DNA of 64,000 nt from Streptomyces albofaciens JCM 4342 (GCF_008634025.1 NZ_PDCM01000002.1:2939001-3003000); one strand, 5' to 3'; counted from the first letter of the stretch, positions 46,721 to 57,122 are shown. The notes: generated from the sequence alone by a model not told the origin. Made by a program: numbers and translations.

Positions 46721-48754
46721 TCAGTCGTTGCCGTTGCCGTTGCCCATGCCCGGGGTCGTCTTCTGGATCTGGAGCAGGAACTCCGCGTTGGACTTCGTCT
46801 GCTTCATCTTGTCCAGCAGCAGCTCGATGGCCTGCTGCTGGTCCAGGGCGTGCAGCACCCGGCGCAGCTTCCAGACGACGGCGAGCTCGTCGCTGCCCAT
46901 CAGGATCTCTTCCTTGCGGGTGCTGGACGCGTCCACGTCCACCGCCGGGAAGATGCGCTTGTCCGAGAGCTTCCGGTCGAGCTTGAGCTCCATGTTGCCG
47001 GTGCCCTTGAACTCCTCGAAGATCACCTCGTCCATCCGCGAGCCGGTCTCGACCAGCGCGGTGGCCAGGATGGTCAGCGAGCCGCCGTCCTCGATGTTGC
47101 GCGCGGCGCCGAAGAACTTCTTCGGCGGGTACAGCGCGGTCGAGTCGACACCACCGGACAGGATGCGGCCCGACGCCGGGGCGGCGAGGTTGTACGCACG
47201 GCCCAGACGGGTGATGGAGTCCAGCAGGACGACCACGTCGTGGCCCAGCTCCACCAGGCGCTTGGCACGCTCGATGGCGAGCTCGGCGACGGTGGTGTGG
47301 TCCTCGGCCGGGCGGTCGAAGGTCGAGGAGATGACCTCGCCCTTGACCGACCGCTGCATGTCGGTGACCTCTTCCGGACGCTCGTCGACCAGGACGACCA
47401 TCAGGTGGCACTCGGGGCTGTTGCGGGTGATCGAGTTGGCGATCGCCTGCATGATCATGGTCTTGCCGGTCTTCGGCGGGGCCACGATCAGACCGCGCTG
47501 GCCCTTGCCGATCGGCGCGACCAGGTCGATGATCCGCGGCGTCAGCGCGCCCGGCTCACCCTCCAGGCGCAGCCGCTCCTGCGGGTACAGCGGCGTCAGC
47601 TTGCCGAACTCCGGGCGGCCACGGCCCTGTTCGGGCGCGACGCTGTTGACGGTGTCCAGGCGCACCAGCGCGTTGAACTTCTCGCGCCGCTCGCCCTCGC
47701 GGGGCTGGCGGACCGCGCCGGTGACGTGGTCGCCCTTGCGCAGGCCGTTCTTGCGGACCTGGGCGAGCGAGACGTACACGTCGTTCGGGCCGGGCAGGTA
47801 GCCGGAGGTCCGGATGAACGCGTAGTTGTCGAGGATGTCGAGGATGCCCGCGACGGGGATCAGCACATCGTCCTCGGAGACCTGCGGCTCGTTGCCGAAG
47901 TCGTCCCGGCCGCGACGGCCCCGGCGGTCCCGGTAGCGGCCGCGGCGGCCGCGGCGGCCGCCCTCGAAGTCGTCGCCGTCCTCGTCGGCCCGGCGGTTGT
48001 CGCGGTTGTCGCGGTTGTCGCGCTGGCGGTTGCCGCCGCCCTGCTGGTCGCCGCCGTCGTTGTTCTTGTTGCGGCGGTCGCGCTGGCCGCGCTCGCCGCG
48101 GCCCTGGCGGTCGCCCTTCTGGCCGCGGTCCTGACGGTCCCCGCGGTCCTGGCGCTCGCCCTTGCCCTGGCGGCCCTCGGCGCTGTCGGCGGCGGCCTCG
48201 GCCTTGCCGTCCTCGCGCTGCGCCACCCGGGTGTCGGCCTTCGTCTCGGCCTTGCCCTCGGCCTTCGCCTCGCCGGCGCCCTCGGGGCTGCCCGCGGCGG
48301 CGGTGGCGCGGCGCCGGCGGCGCTCGCCGGTGGGCTCCTCGCCGGTCTGGCCCGGGATGTCGATCTGCTGCTGCCCGGCGGACTGGTCGGCGGCCTTCTC
48401 GGCCCCCTTGCCCGCGGCCTTGGCGTCGCCGTCCTCGCCCGTACGGGCCTTGGACGTCGCCCGGCGCTTGGGCTTGGTCTCGGTCTCTGCGGGCGCGTCG
48501 CCCTTGGCGGCGGAGGCGGTGCCGGCGCCCTGGGCCTGCTTCTCCTTGATGACCTCGATCAGCTGGCTCTTGCGCATCCGCGCGGTGCCCTTGATACCGA
48601 GGCTGGAGGCGACCTGCTGCAGCTCTGCCAGGACCATGCCGTCCAGGCCGGTGCCGGAACGGCGGCGCCGCGTCGGCGCGGCGGGAGCGTCCGTGGCGGG
48701 CGCGGTGGCACTGCCATCGGTGCGTACGCCCATCAGATCGGTGGTGTCGCTCAC
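46721..48754 (-). CDS. rho: transcription termination factor Rho
   Basis: 677 aa, against about 420 in E. coli. Residues 1-65 carry a Rho N-like domain (GLDGMVLAELQQVASSLGI), residues 70-300 are a charged RG/RD/N-rich disordered insert ([19 protein letters not shown]), the RNA-binding OSB domain follows at about 300-375, and the RecA-type ATPase has Walker A PPKTGKT near 425-431. Such inserts are typical of actinobacteria and add RNA affinity. GTG 48754 with GGAAGGA. The 5-prime leader is 361 bp to thrB. Confidence 0.96.
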   Translation of the reverse strand: MSDTTDLMGVRTDGSATAPATDAPAAPTRRRRSGTGLDGMVLAELQQVASSLGIKGTARMRKSQLIEVIKEKQAQGAGTASAAKGDAPAETETKPKRRATSKARTGEDGDAKAAGKGAEKAADQSAGQQQIDIPGQTGEEPTGERRRRRATAAAGSPEGAGEAKAEGKAETKADTRVAQREDGKAEAAADSAEGRQGKGERQDRGDRQDRGQKGDRQGRGERGQRDRRNKNNDGGDQQGGGNRQRDNRDNRDNRRADEDGDDFEGGRRGRRGRYRDRRGRRGRDDFGNEPQVSEDDVLIPVAGILDILDNYAFIRTSGYLPGPNDVYVSLAQVRKNGLRKGDHVTGAVRQPREGERREKFNALVRLDTVNSVAPEQGRGRPEFGKLTPLYPQERLRLEGEPGALTPRIIDLVAPIGKGQRGLIVAPPKTGKTMIMQAIANSITRNSPECHLMVVLVDERPEEVTDMQRSVKGEVISSTFDRPAEDHTTVAELAIERAKRLVELGHDVVVLLDSITRLGRAYNLAAPASGRILSGGVDSTALYPPKKFFGAARNIEDGGSLTILATALVETGSRMDEVIFEEFKGTGNMELKLDRKLSDKRIFPAVDVDASSTRKEEILMGSDELAVVWKLRRVLHALDQQQAIELLLDKMKQTKSNAEFLLQIQKTTPGMGNGNGND

Positions 48755-49115
48755 GAAGGGTCCTTCCCTGGAGCGGGCGTCGGCCTGTCTGGCTCGGCGA
48801 CCGGTTGTGCTGTCCGGCTGCGGTCCCGTACTTGCGGACCTGGCCGGGGCGGTGGTCCCGCCGAAACGGCGGAGAGATCAGTGCATGGTTCCGGCGCGAA
48901 GAGATGTCTGTGACTCATGTCCGTCACGCCGATTCCGGAGCGTGCTCGCTTCTGCTCAGGCAACTGCTCCAAGCAGTCTGGGAAGCTCCCGGAAGAAAGG
49001 TGGTCCCGGAAGGGGACACGGAGTACCGCGCCGCTGAGGCGTCACGTACTCACTTGAGGTTAACACTACCGGATCCAACAAACATTCCCCCTCTCGAAGA
49101 CCGGCAATCGAACGA
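48755..49115. other. rho leader / thrB-rho intergenic region
   Basis: 361 bp. A 55-codon frame from ATG 48918 ends at 48751, overlapping the rho GTG as GTGA on the minus strand, so it could be a leader peptide. Its ribosome site is weak and composition is ordinary. No other gene seen. Confidence 0.35.
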
Positions 49116-50033
49116 TCACCCGGCGAGCGGCAGCACCGAGGCGCCCGCCGCGTCGAGGGCCAGCCGGTTGGCCGCCCACCCCTCGCCCGCCAGGCCGGCG
49201 ACCTTGTCGGCCGCGTCCTCCTGGACCAGCGCGAGCACCGTGGGGCCCGCGCCGGAGATGACTGCAGGGACGCCGTCCGCCCGCAGTCGGTTCACCAGGG
49301 CCGCGCTCTCCGGCATCGCGGGAGCACGGTACTCCTGGTGAAGTCGGTCCTCGGTCGCGGCCAGCAGCAGCTCGGGGCGCCTGGTCAGGGCCTCGACGAG
49401 CAGTGCGGCGCGGCCGGCGTTGGCCGCGGCGTCCACGTGCGGAACGGTACGCGGCAGCAGGCCCCGCGCGGTCTCCGTGAGCACCGGGCGGCCCGGTACG
49501 AAGACCACCGGAACGATGGAATCGGCGGGATCCAGCCGGATCGCCCGCGCGGTTCCGGTATCCGTCCAGGCCAGCGTGAAACCACCGAGCAGACACGCGG
49601 CGACGTTGTCCGGGTGGCCCTCGATCTCGGTCGCCAGCTCCAGCAGCGCCGCGTCGTCGAGCTTCTGCTCGGCGCCTATGGTCACGGCGCGGGCGGCCAT
49701 GATGCCGGCGCAGATCGCGGCGGAGGAGGAGCCCAGGCCGCGGCCGTGCGGGATGCGGTTGGCGCACACGATCTCCAGGCCGCGCGGCTGCCCGCCGAGC
49801 AGGTCGAAGGCGGTGCGCAGGGACCGTACGAGCAGGTGGCTCTCGTCGCGCGGCAGGGTTTCGGCGCCCTCGCCCGCGATGTCGACGTGCAGGCCGGAAT
49901 CGGCCACCCGTACCACGACGTCGTCGTACAGCCCGAGGGCGAGCCCCAGGGCGTCGAAGCCGGGACCGAGATTGGCGCTGGTCGCGGGGGTGCGCACCCG
50001 GACGGCGGCGGCGCGGAACGCTGGACCGGCCAT
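49116..50033 (-). CDS. thrB: homoserine kinase
   Basis: 305 aa GHMP kinase phosphorylating homoserine in threonine synthesis. The nucleotide-binding loop is PHGRGLGSSSAA (95-106). The N-terminal RTPATSANLGPGFDALG motif matches the family. ATG 50033 with AAGGAGAG 11 nt upstream. It is 381 bp after thrC, with a hairpin between, so it may have its own promoter. Confidence 0.95.
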   Translation of the reverse strand: MAGPAFRAAAVRVRTPATSANLGPGFDALGLALGLYDDVVVRVADSGLHVDIAGEGAETLPRDESHLLVRSLRTAFDLLGGQPRGLEIVCANRIPHGRGLGSSSAAICAGIMAARAVTIGAEQKLDDAALLELATEIEGHPDNVAACLLGGFTLAWTDTGTARAIRLDPADSIVPVVFVPGRPVLTETARGLLPRTVPHVDAAANAGRAALLVEALTRRPELLLAATEDRLHQEYRAPAMPESAALVNRLRADGVPAVISGAGPTVLALVQEDAADKVAGLAGEGWAANRLALDAAGASVLPLAG

Positions 50034-50414
50034 CGCTCGATGACTCTCCTTGATGTGATGCTGCGGCACTGCCCCGGAGCGCCGCGGCACCAGGGTGGCG
50101 CCCGGCCGGCTCATGGGGACCGTTCTGACCTGCCCTGCACACCACTGCGGCATGCCGTGGGGAGGGGAGTTGGCTGCCAGCCTATCGAAGGAAGGTTCTG
50201 CGGCGACATAGGGCGCACAGGAGGCGCACGATGCGTGTCGCACGCCACCCTCGGCTCCGAGCCGCATTTGCAGCCTTTGCAGGGTTTGCTCGATCCGGCA
50301 CGACGGGCCCTCGCGGCCCCGTGAACCGGTGGCGCGCGGCGTCGCGCGCGCCGGGTGGGCACCCGGCCGTACCCGTACGGGCGGGCCGGGTGCGCCGTGT
50401 CCCGAGGGGGCGCG
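50034..50414. other. thrC-thrB intergenic region
   Basis: 381 bp. Holds the thrC hairpin at 50359-50393 and presumably a thrB promoter. No CDS supported. Confidence 0.6.
50359..50393 (-). terminator. hairpin after thrC
   Basis: GCACCCGGCC (50359-50368) pairs with GGCCGGGTGC (50384-50393), 22 bp beyond the thrC stop, with an inner CCCGTACGGG dyad. It may terminate or attenuate before thrB. Confidence 0.6.
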
Positions 50415-51491
50415 TTACGCCAGACCGAGGCGCTCGGCCGCGGCGTCCGCGTCGACCGGGACGGTGACCGGCTGCGGGGCGCCCGCGACGGCCCAGTCCG
50501 GGTCCTTGAGGCCGTTGCCGGTGACCGTGCAGACGATCCGCTGGCCCGGGTCGACCTTGCCCTCGTCGGCGGCCTTGAGCAGGCCGGCCACCGAGGCGGC
50601 CGAGGCGGGCTCCACGAAGACGCCCTCCTGGGAGGCCAGCAGCCGGTAGGCGGCCAGGATCTGACGGTCGGTCACCTCGTCGATGAAGCCGCCGGACTCG
50701 TCCCGGGCGCGCTCGGCGAACTGCCAGGAGGCGGGGTTGCCGATCCGGATGGCGGTCGCGATCGTGTGCGGATCCTTGACGACTTCGCCACGTACGATCG
50801 GCGCGCTGCCGGACGCCTGGAAGCCCCACATGCGCGGGGTGCGCGAGGCGACGCCGTCGGCGGCGTACTCCTGGTACCCCTTCCAGTACGCGGTGATGTT
50901 GCCCGCGTTGCCGACCGGGAGCACATGGATGTCCGGCGCGTCGTCCAGCATGTCCACGATCTCGAAGGCGGCGGTCTTCTGGCCCTCGATCCGTACCGGG
51001 TTGACGGAGTTCACAAGTGCGACGGGGTACTTCTCGGACAGCCCCCGGGCCAGCGTCAGACAGTCGTCGAAATTGCCGTCGACCTGGAGGATCTTGGCGC
51101 CGTGCACCAGCGCCTGGCCCATCTTGCCCAGCGCGATCTTGCCCTGCGGGACCAGCACGGCGCAGACCATCCCGGCCCGTACGGCGTACGCGGCCGCCGA
51201 CGCGGAGGTGTTGCCGGTCGAGGCGCAGATGACGGCCTTGGCACCCTCCTCCTTCGCCCGGGTGATGGCCATCGTCATGCCGCGGTCCTTGAAGGAGCCG
51301 GTGGGGTTGGCACCCTCCACCTTGAGATGCACCTCACAGCCCGTGCGCTCGGAGAGCACCTGGGCGGGCACCAGCGGCGTACCGCCCTCGCGCAGCGTGA
51401 CGACCTCGGTCGACGCCCCGACCGGCAGCCGGTCGCGGTACTCCTCGATGATTCCGCGCCACTGACGGCTCGCGGTGGAAATGGCAGACAT
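50415..51491 (-). CDS. thrC: threonine synthase
   Basis: 358 aa PLP enzyme converting phosphohomoserine to threonine. The PLP lysine is K68 in [10 protein letters not shown]. The phosphate-binding loop is [16 protein letters not shown] 51491 is 8 nt from the hom stop, so they form an operon. Confidence 0.95.
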   Translation of the reverse strand: MSAISTASRQWRGIIEEYRDRLPVGASTEVVTLREGGTPLVPAQVLSERTGCEVHLKVEGANPTGSFKDRGMTMAITRAKEEGAKAVICASTGNTSASAAAYAVRAGMVCAVLVPQGKIALGKMGQALVHGAKILQVDGNFDDCLTLARGLSEKYPVALVNSVNPVRIEGQKTAAFEIVDMLDDAPDIHVLPVGNAGNITAYWKGYQEYAADGVASRTPRMWGFQASGSAPIVRGEVVKDPHTIATAIRIGNPASWQFAERARDESGGFIDEVTDRQILAAYRLLASQEGVFVEPASAASVAGLLKAADEGKVDPGQRIVCTVTGNGLKDPDWAVAGAPQPVTVPVDADAAAERLGLA

Positions 51492-51499
51492 GGGTTCCT

Positions 51500-52828
51500 T
51501 TACTCCCCTTCGACCCGCATGATGCTGGCAACGCCCCGGACGGTGTCCAGGTCGCGCAGCGCGTCGACGGTCGACGACAGGGCGGCGTCCGCCGCCCGGT
51601 GCGTGACGACGACGAGGGACGCCTCTCCCCCGTTCGCGGTCTCACCGGAGCGGGCGGCACCCCCGTCCTTGCTCTGCTGGCGCACGGTGTCGATGGACAC
51701 GCCGTGCTCGGCGAAAACCATGGCCACCTGGGCCAGGACACCGGGCTTGTCCGCCACGTCCAGGCTGATGTGGTAGCGGGTGACCACGTCACCCATCGGC
51801 CCGACCGGCAGCTGCGTGTACGCGGACTCGCCGGGCCCGGTGGTCCCGGCCAGCTTGTTGCGGCAGACCGCCACCAGGTCGCCGAGGACCGCGGAGGCGG
51901 TCGGCGAGCCGCCCGCGCCCGGCCCGTAGAACATCAGCTGCCCGGCGGCCTCCGCCTCGACGAAGACCGCGTTGTACGCCTCGCGCACGGAGGCCAGCGG
52001 ATGCGACAGCGGAATCATCGCCGGGTGCACGCGCGCGGTGACCGAAGCGCCGTCGGCGGCCCGCTCGCAGATCGCCAGCAGCTTGACCGTGCAGCCCATG
52101 CGCTTGGCGGAGGCGATGTCGGAGGCGGTGACCTCGGTCAGCCCCTCGCGGTGCACATCGTCGATGGTCACCCGGGTGTGGAAGGCGATACCGGCCAGGA
52201 TGGCGGCCTTGGCGGCCGCGTCGAAGCCCTCGACGTCGGCGGTCGGGTCGGCCTCCGCGTACCCGAGGGCGGTGGCCTCGTCCAGCGCCTCCGAATACCC
52301 CGCCCCCGTGCTGTCCATCTTGTCCAGGATGAAATTGGTCGTCCCGTTGACGATGCCCAGCACCCGGTTGACCTTGTCGCCGGCCAGCGACTCGCGCAGC
52401 GGCCGGACCAGCGGGATCGCGCCGGCCACGGCGGCCTCGTAATAGAGGTCCGCGCCGTTGGCCTCGGCCGCGGCGTGCAGCGCCGCGCCGTCCGCGGCGA
52501 CCAGCGCCTTGTTGGCCGAGACGACGCTCGCGCCGTGCTCGAAAGCGGTGGTGATGAGGCTGCGGGCGGGCTCGATGCCCCCGATCACCTCGACGACCAC
52601 ATCGATGTCACCCCGTTTGACCAGCTCTTTGGCGTCGGTGGTGATCAGCTCGGCGGGCACTCCCGCGCGCACCCGGTCCGGACGGCGAACGGCGATTCCG
52701 GCCAGCTCGACCGGCGCCCCGATGCGCGCCGTGAGGTCGTCGGCGTGCGTCGTCATGATGCGCGCCACCTCTGAGCCGACCACTCCACAGCCCAGCAGCG
52801 CCACCTTCAGCGGACGCGTACGCATCAT
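51500..52828 (-). CDS. hom: homoserine dehydrogenase
   Basis: 442 aa, the monofunctional enzyme with a C-terminal ACT domain (about 360-442) for feedback control by threonine. The NADP site is [11 protein letters not shown] at 11-21. The catalytic region [11 protein letters not shown] lies near residue 180. ATG 52828 with GAGG upstream; an adjacent ATG at 52825 is the alternative. The first committed step to threonine and methionine. Confidence 0.95.
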   Translation of the reverse strand: MMRTRPLKVALLGCGVVGSEVARIMTTHADDLTARIGAPVELAGIAVRRPDRVRAGVPAELITTDAKELVKRGDIDVVVEVIGGIEPARSLITTAFEHGASVVSANKALVAADGAALHAAAEANGADLYYEAAVAGAIPLVRPLRESLAGDKVNRVLGIVNGTTNFILDKMDSTGAGYSEALDEATALGYAEADPTADVEGFDAAAKAAILAGIAFHTRVTIDDVHREGLTEVTASDIASAKRMGCTVKLLAICERAADGASVTARVHPAMIPLSHPLASVREAYNAVFVEAEAAGQLMFYGPGAGGSPTASAVLGDLVAVCRNKLAGTTGPGESAYTQLPVGPMGDVVTRYHISLDVADKPGVLAQVAMVFAEHGVSIDTVRQQSKDGGAARSGETANGGEASLVVVTHRAADAALSSTVDALRDLDTVRGVASIMRVEGE

Positions 52829-53004
52829 TCGACCTCTTTCGCTTTCCTTCTCGGTCATGCACCAGTCTCACGCACCGGACCGGGTTTTCCGGCCCCGGTC
52901 CGGATGCCGAGATGTTCGTTCCACCATTGTCGGTCACCCGGCGGGTACGGCCGACACCGCCCGTACGGACGGCGCCCCACGCCCCCCGGTGCCCGGCACC
53001 GGTC

Positions 53005-54396
53005 CTACCCGACGTCGAGACGCAGCAGGTCCTCCTCCGTCTCGCGCCGCACGATGACGCGCCCCGCCCCCTCACGCACCGCGACCACCGGCGGCCGCAG
53101 GGCGTGGTTGTAGTTGCTCGCCATCGACCGGCAGTACGCGCCGGTCGCGGGCACCGCGAGCAGGTCACCGGGTGCCACGTCGGCGGGCAGGAACGCGTCC
53201 CGTACGACGATGTCGCCGCTCTCGCAGTGCTTGCCGACCACGCGGGAGAGCATCGGCGGCGCGTCCGAGACCCGCGAGGCCAGCGCCACGCTGTACTCGG
53301 CGTCGTAGAGGGCCGTACGGATGTTGTCCGACATGCCGCCGTCGACGGAGACGTACGTCCGCAGCCCGTCCAGCTCCTTGACCGTGCCCACCTCGTACAG
53401 GGTGAAGGCGGTGGGTCCGACGATGGCGCGGCCCGGCTCCACGGACAGCCGCGGCACGGCCAGCCCGGCCGCCGCGCACTCCCGCGTCACGATGTCGCCC
53501 AGCGCCTTCGCGATCTCGTGCGGCTCGCGCGGGTCGTCGTCCGGGGTGTACGCGATCCCGAGCCCACCGCCCAGATCGATCTCCGGCAGCTCCACCCCGT
53601 GCTCGTCCCGCACCTCGGTCAGCAGCTGCACCACACGCCGCGCGGACACCTCGAAGCCGGCCATGTCGAAGATCTGCGACCCGATGTGCGAGTGGATGCC
53701 GGTCAGCTCCAGCCCGTCCAGCTTCAGCACCCGCCGTACGGCCTCCGCGGCCTGCCCGCCGGCCAGCGCGATGCCGAACTTCTGGTCCTCGTGCGCGGTC
53801 GCGATGAACTCGTGGGTGTGCGCCTCCACGCCCACCGTCACCCGGATCTGCACCCGCTGCCGCTTGCCCAGCCGGTCCGCGATGTGCGCCACCCGCACGA
53901 TCTCCTGGAACGAATCCAGCACGATCCGCCCGACACCGGCCTCCACGGCCCGGGTGATCTCCTCGACGCTCTTGTTGTTGCCGTGCAGCGCGATCCGCTC
54001 GGCAGGCATCCCGGCCGCGAGCGCCGTGGCCAGTTCGCCACCACTGCACACGTCGAGATTCATCCCTTCCTCCGCCAGCCACCGCACCACGGCCCGCGAA
54101 AGAAACGCCTTGCCGGCGTAGAAGACGTCCGCCCCCTCCCCGAAGGCCTCCTTCCAGGCCCGGCACCGCCCCCGGAAGTCCTCCTCGTCCAGGAAGTACG
54201 CGGGCGTCCCGAACTCCTCGGCGAGCGCGGCTGCGTCGACCCCGCCGACAGTGATCACTCCGTCGGCATTGCGCTCGACCGTACGGGACCACACCCGTGG
54301 GTCGAGGCTGTTCAGGTCGGCGGGCGGAGCGGTGTAGTGCCCCTCGGGCAGGACGTCGCCGTGGCGGGGGCCTGCGGGGTGTGCGGAACGGCTCAT
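53005..54396 (-). CDS. lysA: diaminopimelate decarboxylase
   Basis: 463 aa PLP alanine-racemase-fold enzyme making L-lysine from meso-DAP. The PLP lysine is K96 in VFYAGKAF. The substrate-site cysteine is in the CESGD motif ([11 protein letters not shown]). ATG 54396. It follows NrtL by 151 bp and precedes hom by 176 bp, so the region joins lysine and threonine branches of the aspartate pathway. Confidence 0.96.
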   Translation of the reverse strand: MSRSAHPAGPRHGDVLPEGHYTAPPADLNSLDPRVWSRTVERNADGVITVGGVDAAALAEEFGTPAYFLDEEDFRGRCRAWKEAFGEGADVFYAGKAFLSRAVVRWLAEEGMNLDVCSGGELATALAAGMPAERIALHGNNKSVEEITRAVEAGVGRIVLDSFQEIVRVAHIADRLGKRQRVQIRVTVGVEAHTHEFIATAHEDQKFGIALAGGQAAEAVRRVLKLDGLELTGIHSHIGSQIFDMAGFEVSARRVVQLLTEVRDEHGVELPEIDLGGGLGIAYTPDDDPREPHEIAKALGDIVTRECAAAGLAVPRLSVEPGRAIVGPTAFTLYEVGTVKELDGLRTYVSVDGGMSDNIRTALYDAEYSVALASRVSDAPPMLSRVVGKHCESGDIVVRDAFLPADVAPGDLLAVPATGAYCRSMASNYNHALRPPVVAVREGAGRVIVRRETEEDLLRLDVG

Positions 54397-54547
54397 GACG
54401 TGGGAATTCCCCTCGGAAGTGCGACGACCTGGTCCTGTGCGTCCACTGGCGGAGCGGCGGGTCGACTGCCGGACGCCCTTGTCGGGCATCGACCGCCGGT
54501 CTCCGGCTGCCGGAGTCCGAGCTTGCCTGCCAGTGGGGGGACCAGAT

Positions 54548-55561
54548 CTAAAGACGATCGGGCGTGGAGATGCCGAGCAGGTGAAGGCCGTTGGCGAGCA
54601 CCGTCCCGGCGGCTTCGGCGAGGGCCAGCCGGCCACGGTGCACGGCCGAGGGTTTCTCCTCCCCGACAGGCAGCGGCGGACACATGTCGTGACATCGCAG
54701 CCAGGCGTCGGCGGTGACCTCCAGATGCCGCGCGACCCGATCCGGCGCCCGGTGCCGCGCGGCGGCCTCGACGGCGGCGGGGTATTCGGCGACGGCGGCG
54801 TAGAGGCCGCGCAGGGCGAGATCCTGCGCGCCCGTACCCCCCAGTTCCCCGATGTCCGCGGGCTCGGCGGCGAACCCCAGGTCACGGGCGTTACGCGTCA
54901 TCGCGCACGTACGGGCGTACGCGTACTGCACCCGGAAGCGCGCGTTGCTCTCCCGCTGGACGGGACGGTCGGGAAGGCGGACGGCATCACCTTGCGCCGG
55001 ACGGAGCAGGACCCAGCGAGCTTCGTCGGGGCCCAGGCGGGTGGTGAGAGCGTGCCAGTCGTGGGCGATCGCCCTGGGACGGACCGTCTCCCCACCCGGC
55101 CTCGTCTCCGCGCCTCCCGCGGGAAGGATCTTTTCCAGCGCCTCGGCCATGACGACGGCGCGCGCACCTGCGCCTTCCGCCGCCCGCAGTTCCACCCGGC
55201 CCCGGCCGCCGGCGTCCCCGTACGCCCGCCCCTGCGCCAGCACACTCCGTACGACCCCGGCCCGAGCCGCCCCCGTCAACGTCACATTCAGGAACCCGGC
55301 CCCGGCAACCCCCACCCCGGCGACCCCGGGCACCCCCGCCAACCGCTGCCGCAGCACTTCAGCCACTTCCAGCGGCGGCCGCCCGGCCTCCTTGGCCACC
55401 TGCAACGCGACACCACACGCCAGATCAGCCTCATCACCGGCGCCCTTACCGCCCGGCGCGCGCACCACAACCCGCTCCGGTACGGTCACGGAGAGCTCCC
55501 CGCCCTCAACAGCGCCACGCACGGCACAGAGCACGGCGCGGGAGAACTCAGCAGGGGTCAC
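54548..55561 (-). CDS. nrtL: ArgS-related anticodon-binding protein NrtL
   Basis: 337 aa. It resembles the N-terminal (Add-1) domain of arginyl-tRNA synthetase at residues 1-110 and its C-terminal DALR anticodon domain at about 220-337 ([29 protein letters not shown]). The catalytic HIGH and KMSK motifs are not seen in the middle. So it is probably an ArgS-derived protein unable to charge tRNA. GTG 55561; TACGCT lies 6 nt upstream, suggesting a leaderless transcript. It sits directly before lysA, the position of argS in corynebacteria. Confidence 0.85.
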   Translation of the reverse strand: MTPAEFSRAVLCAVRGAVEGGELSVTVPERVVVRAPGGKGAGDEADLACGVALQVAKEAGRPPLEVAEVLRQRLAGVPGVAGVGVAGAGFLNVTLTGAARAGVVRSVLAQGRAYGDAGGRGRVELRAAEGAGARAVVMAEALEKILPAGGAETRPGGETVRPRAIAHDWHALTTRLGPDEARWVLLRPAQGDAVRLPDRPVQRESNARFRVQYAYARTCAMTRNARDLGFAAEPADIGELGGTGAQDLALRGLYAAVAEYPAAVEAAARHRAPDRVARHLEVTADAWLRCHDMCPPLPVGEEKPSAVHRGRLALAEAAGTVLANGLHLLGISTPDRL

Positions 55562-55567
55562 ACCCCC

Positions 55568-55573
55568 AGCGTA
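55568..55573 (-). promoter_or_regulatory. -10 box for probable leaderless nrtL mRNA
   Basis: TACGCT is 6 nt upstream of the GTG start on the minus strand. No -35 is clear. Confidence 0.35.
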
Positions 55574-55699
55574 TGGGAGGAACAGCCCCCGTCCGCCACC
55601 CGGTTTCACCCACCGGACAGCTGGACGCTACTGGTCAGCGGGGGTCTGGGACGGTGGCGGCCATCGGACACCCGAAGCGCGCCAGTCACCGACACCTCG

Positions 55700-56045
55700 A
55701 CTGCCCTCGACTGCAGCGCGCATCGGGCTACTGGGCGCCTGTGCGACACGAGCCGGCCATCGGGCTGCCGGGGCCCACGCAGCCGGTCATTGGGCCACCG
55801 GGGTCCATGCCGAAGGAGCCGGTCACTGGGGCGCCGGACCACCGGGGCTGCATGCCGCACCAACTGGTCACCGAGCCACCAGGCACCTGTGCGACACCTG
55901 CCGACCGCCGGGCCGCCGGGGCCGCATGCCGCATGCCGCACCAACCGGTCACCGAGCCGCCGGGCACTATGCGACACCAGCCGACCACCGGGCCGCCGGG
56001 CCACCGAGGCCCATGCCGCACCAGCCGGTCACCGGCCGTCTGCGT
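55700..56045. repeat. degenerate tandem repeat with alternating 36- and 44-bp units
   Basis: About eight units share AGCCGGTCACCGGGCCGCC and end ATGCCGCACC or TGCGACACC. Short and long units alternate, giving an 80-bp higher-order repeat in the right half. The remaining part of 55562-56081 shows no gene; long ORFs here on both strands come from the repeat. Confidence 0.7.
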
Positions 56046-56081
56046 CCCGCCCCCAACGCCCCCAACACACACACGCGCCCC

Positions 56082-56636
56082 TCACCCAGCAGGCCGCACC
56101 GCAGCCTCCGATCCCCCCTCGGCATCCACTTCCGCTTCGACGTCCCCACCCTTCCCTGCTCCCCCAACCTCCCCCTCAGGCCGTCCGGCATCACCCCCGA
56201 CCGCCCCCGCACTCTCCCCTTCCCCCGCTCCCCCCGCCTGCCCCTCCGCTCCGTCGCGCCTTCCACAGCTCATGAGCCGCCGCACCGTACGCACAAGATC
56301 CATCGGCTCGAACGGCTTGGCCAGAAACGCGTCCACCCCGACCGCCTGCCCGCTCTCCACCTCCGCCTGCGTACAGGCACTGACGATGGCGAGGGGTATC
56401 CCCCGCGTCCGCGGGTCGGCCCGCAACCGGGCCGCCGTCTGCAGCCCGTCGAGCCGGGGCATCACCACATCGAGCGTCACCACATCCGGAGCGACCCGAT
56501 GCACGATGTCCAGGCACTCGGCACCATCGGCCGCGGTCACGACCTCGAAGCCCTCAAGCTCCAGGTTGACCCTGATCAACTGCCGGATGACCTTGTTGTC
56601 GTCGACGACAAGGACCCGGCCGGACAAGCCAGGCAC
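56082..56636 (-). CDS. stand-alone response regulator receiver
   Basis: 184 aa. One CheY-like receiver domain (about 5-125) with acidic residues D12-D13, phospho-acceptor D56 in VVTLDVVMP and the conserved lysine in AFLAKPFEP. No output domain: the C-terminal 55 residues are Gly/Glu/Ala low complexity. GTG 56636. No kinase is adjacent. Similar proteins occur in Streptomyces near this locus. The acidic tail could mediate protein contacts. Confidence 0.85.
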   Translation of the reverse strand: MPGLSGRVLVVDDNKVIRQLIRVNLELEGFEVVTAADGAECLDIVHRVAPDVVTLDVVMPRLDGLQTAARLRADPRTRGIPLAIVSACTQAEVESGQAVGVDAFLAKPFEPMDLVRTVRRLMSCGRRDGAEGQAGGAGEGESAGAVGGDAGRPEGEVGGAGKGGDVEAEVDAEGGSEAAVRPAG

Positions 56637-56827
56637 ACCTTGAGACTAGGCGCGCGCCTCCGGCTGCGTCCGGGTTTTCCCCACTTCCGCCCCGTCCGAG
56701 GGACCTTCCCCCGACCCCCACCCACCCCACCCCCACATGCGCTACCCCGCCCCTCCCCCAACCCGTTCATGAACACCCCTCCGGAGCTGGTAGTGTTCTA
56801 CCCGTCGCCGCGAACAACGGCCGACAC

Positions 56828-56899
56828 GCCCCCGTAGCTCAGGGGATAGAGCAACGGCCTCCGGAGCCGTGTGCGCAGGTTCGAATCCTGCCGGGGGCA
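56828..56899 (+). tRNA. tRNA-Arg (anticodon CCG)
   Basis: Acceptor stem GCCCCCG with CGGGGGC, D-loop AGCTCAGGGGATAGAGC, anticodon loop CTCCGGA (anticodon CCG, reads CGG) on stem ACGGC/GCCGT, and T-arm GCAGG TTCGAAT CCTGC. CCA is not encoded. A hairpin terminator follows. Such tRNA genes are common integration sites for mobile elements, and the toxin island begins next to it. Confidence 0.95.
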
Positions 56900-56917
56900 C
56901 CTTGTACGAGGTGCCGG

Positions 56918-56958
56918 AAGACCCCGCCTTCAGCGTTCAACGTTGGGTGCGGGGTCTT
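56918..56958 (+). terminator. terminator after tRNA-Arg
   Basis: AAGACCCCGC (56918-56927) pairs with GCGGGGTCTT (56949-56958) and is followed by TGTGTT. Confidence 0.75.
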
Positions 56959-57084
56959 TGTGTTGGGTGGCCGTGTGCTGCGTGCAGAATCGTGGGTTTG
57001 GGTTTCTGTGTCTTGAGCCGGAATCGTGGGACAGCAGCGTCGAGTCGACTCCGGGGTCGGCTTTTTACTTTCGGGCGGGAACCG

Positions 57085-57122
57085 GCGACCAGGCGCGTCG
57101 GGCAGGCGATGCCCCTGGTCGC
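57085..57122 (-). terminator. hairpin after the small immunity-like gene
   Basis: GCGACCAGG (57085-57093) and CCTGGTCGC (57114-57122) form a 9-bp stem about 100 bp after the gene at 57221-57544. Confidence 0.45.

Noticed and set aside
55700..56045. Possible CRISPR array
   Set aside because: Units vary in length and sequence and lack distinct spacers.
54395..56837. Plus-strand frames of 626 and 661 aa over nrtL and the 36/44-bp repeat
   Set aside because: Pro/Arg/Thr-rich shadow sequence; the minus-strand genes explain the codon pattern.
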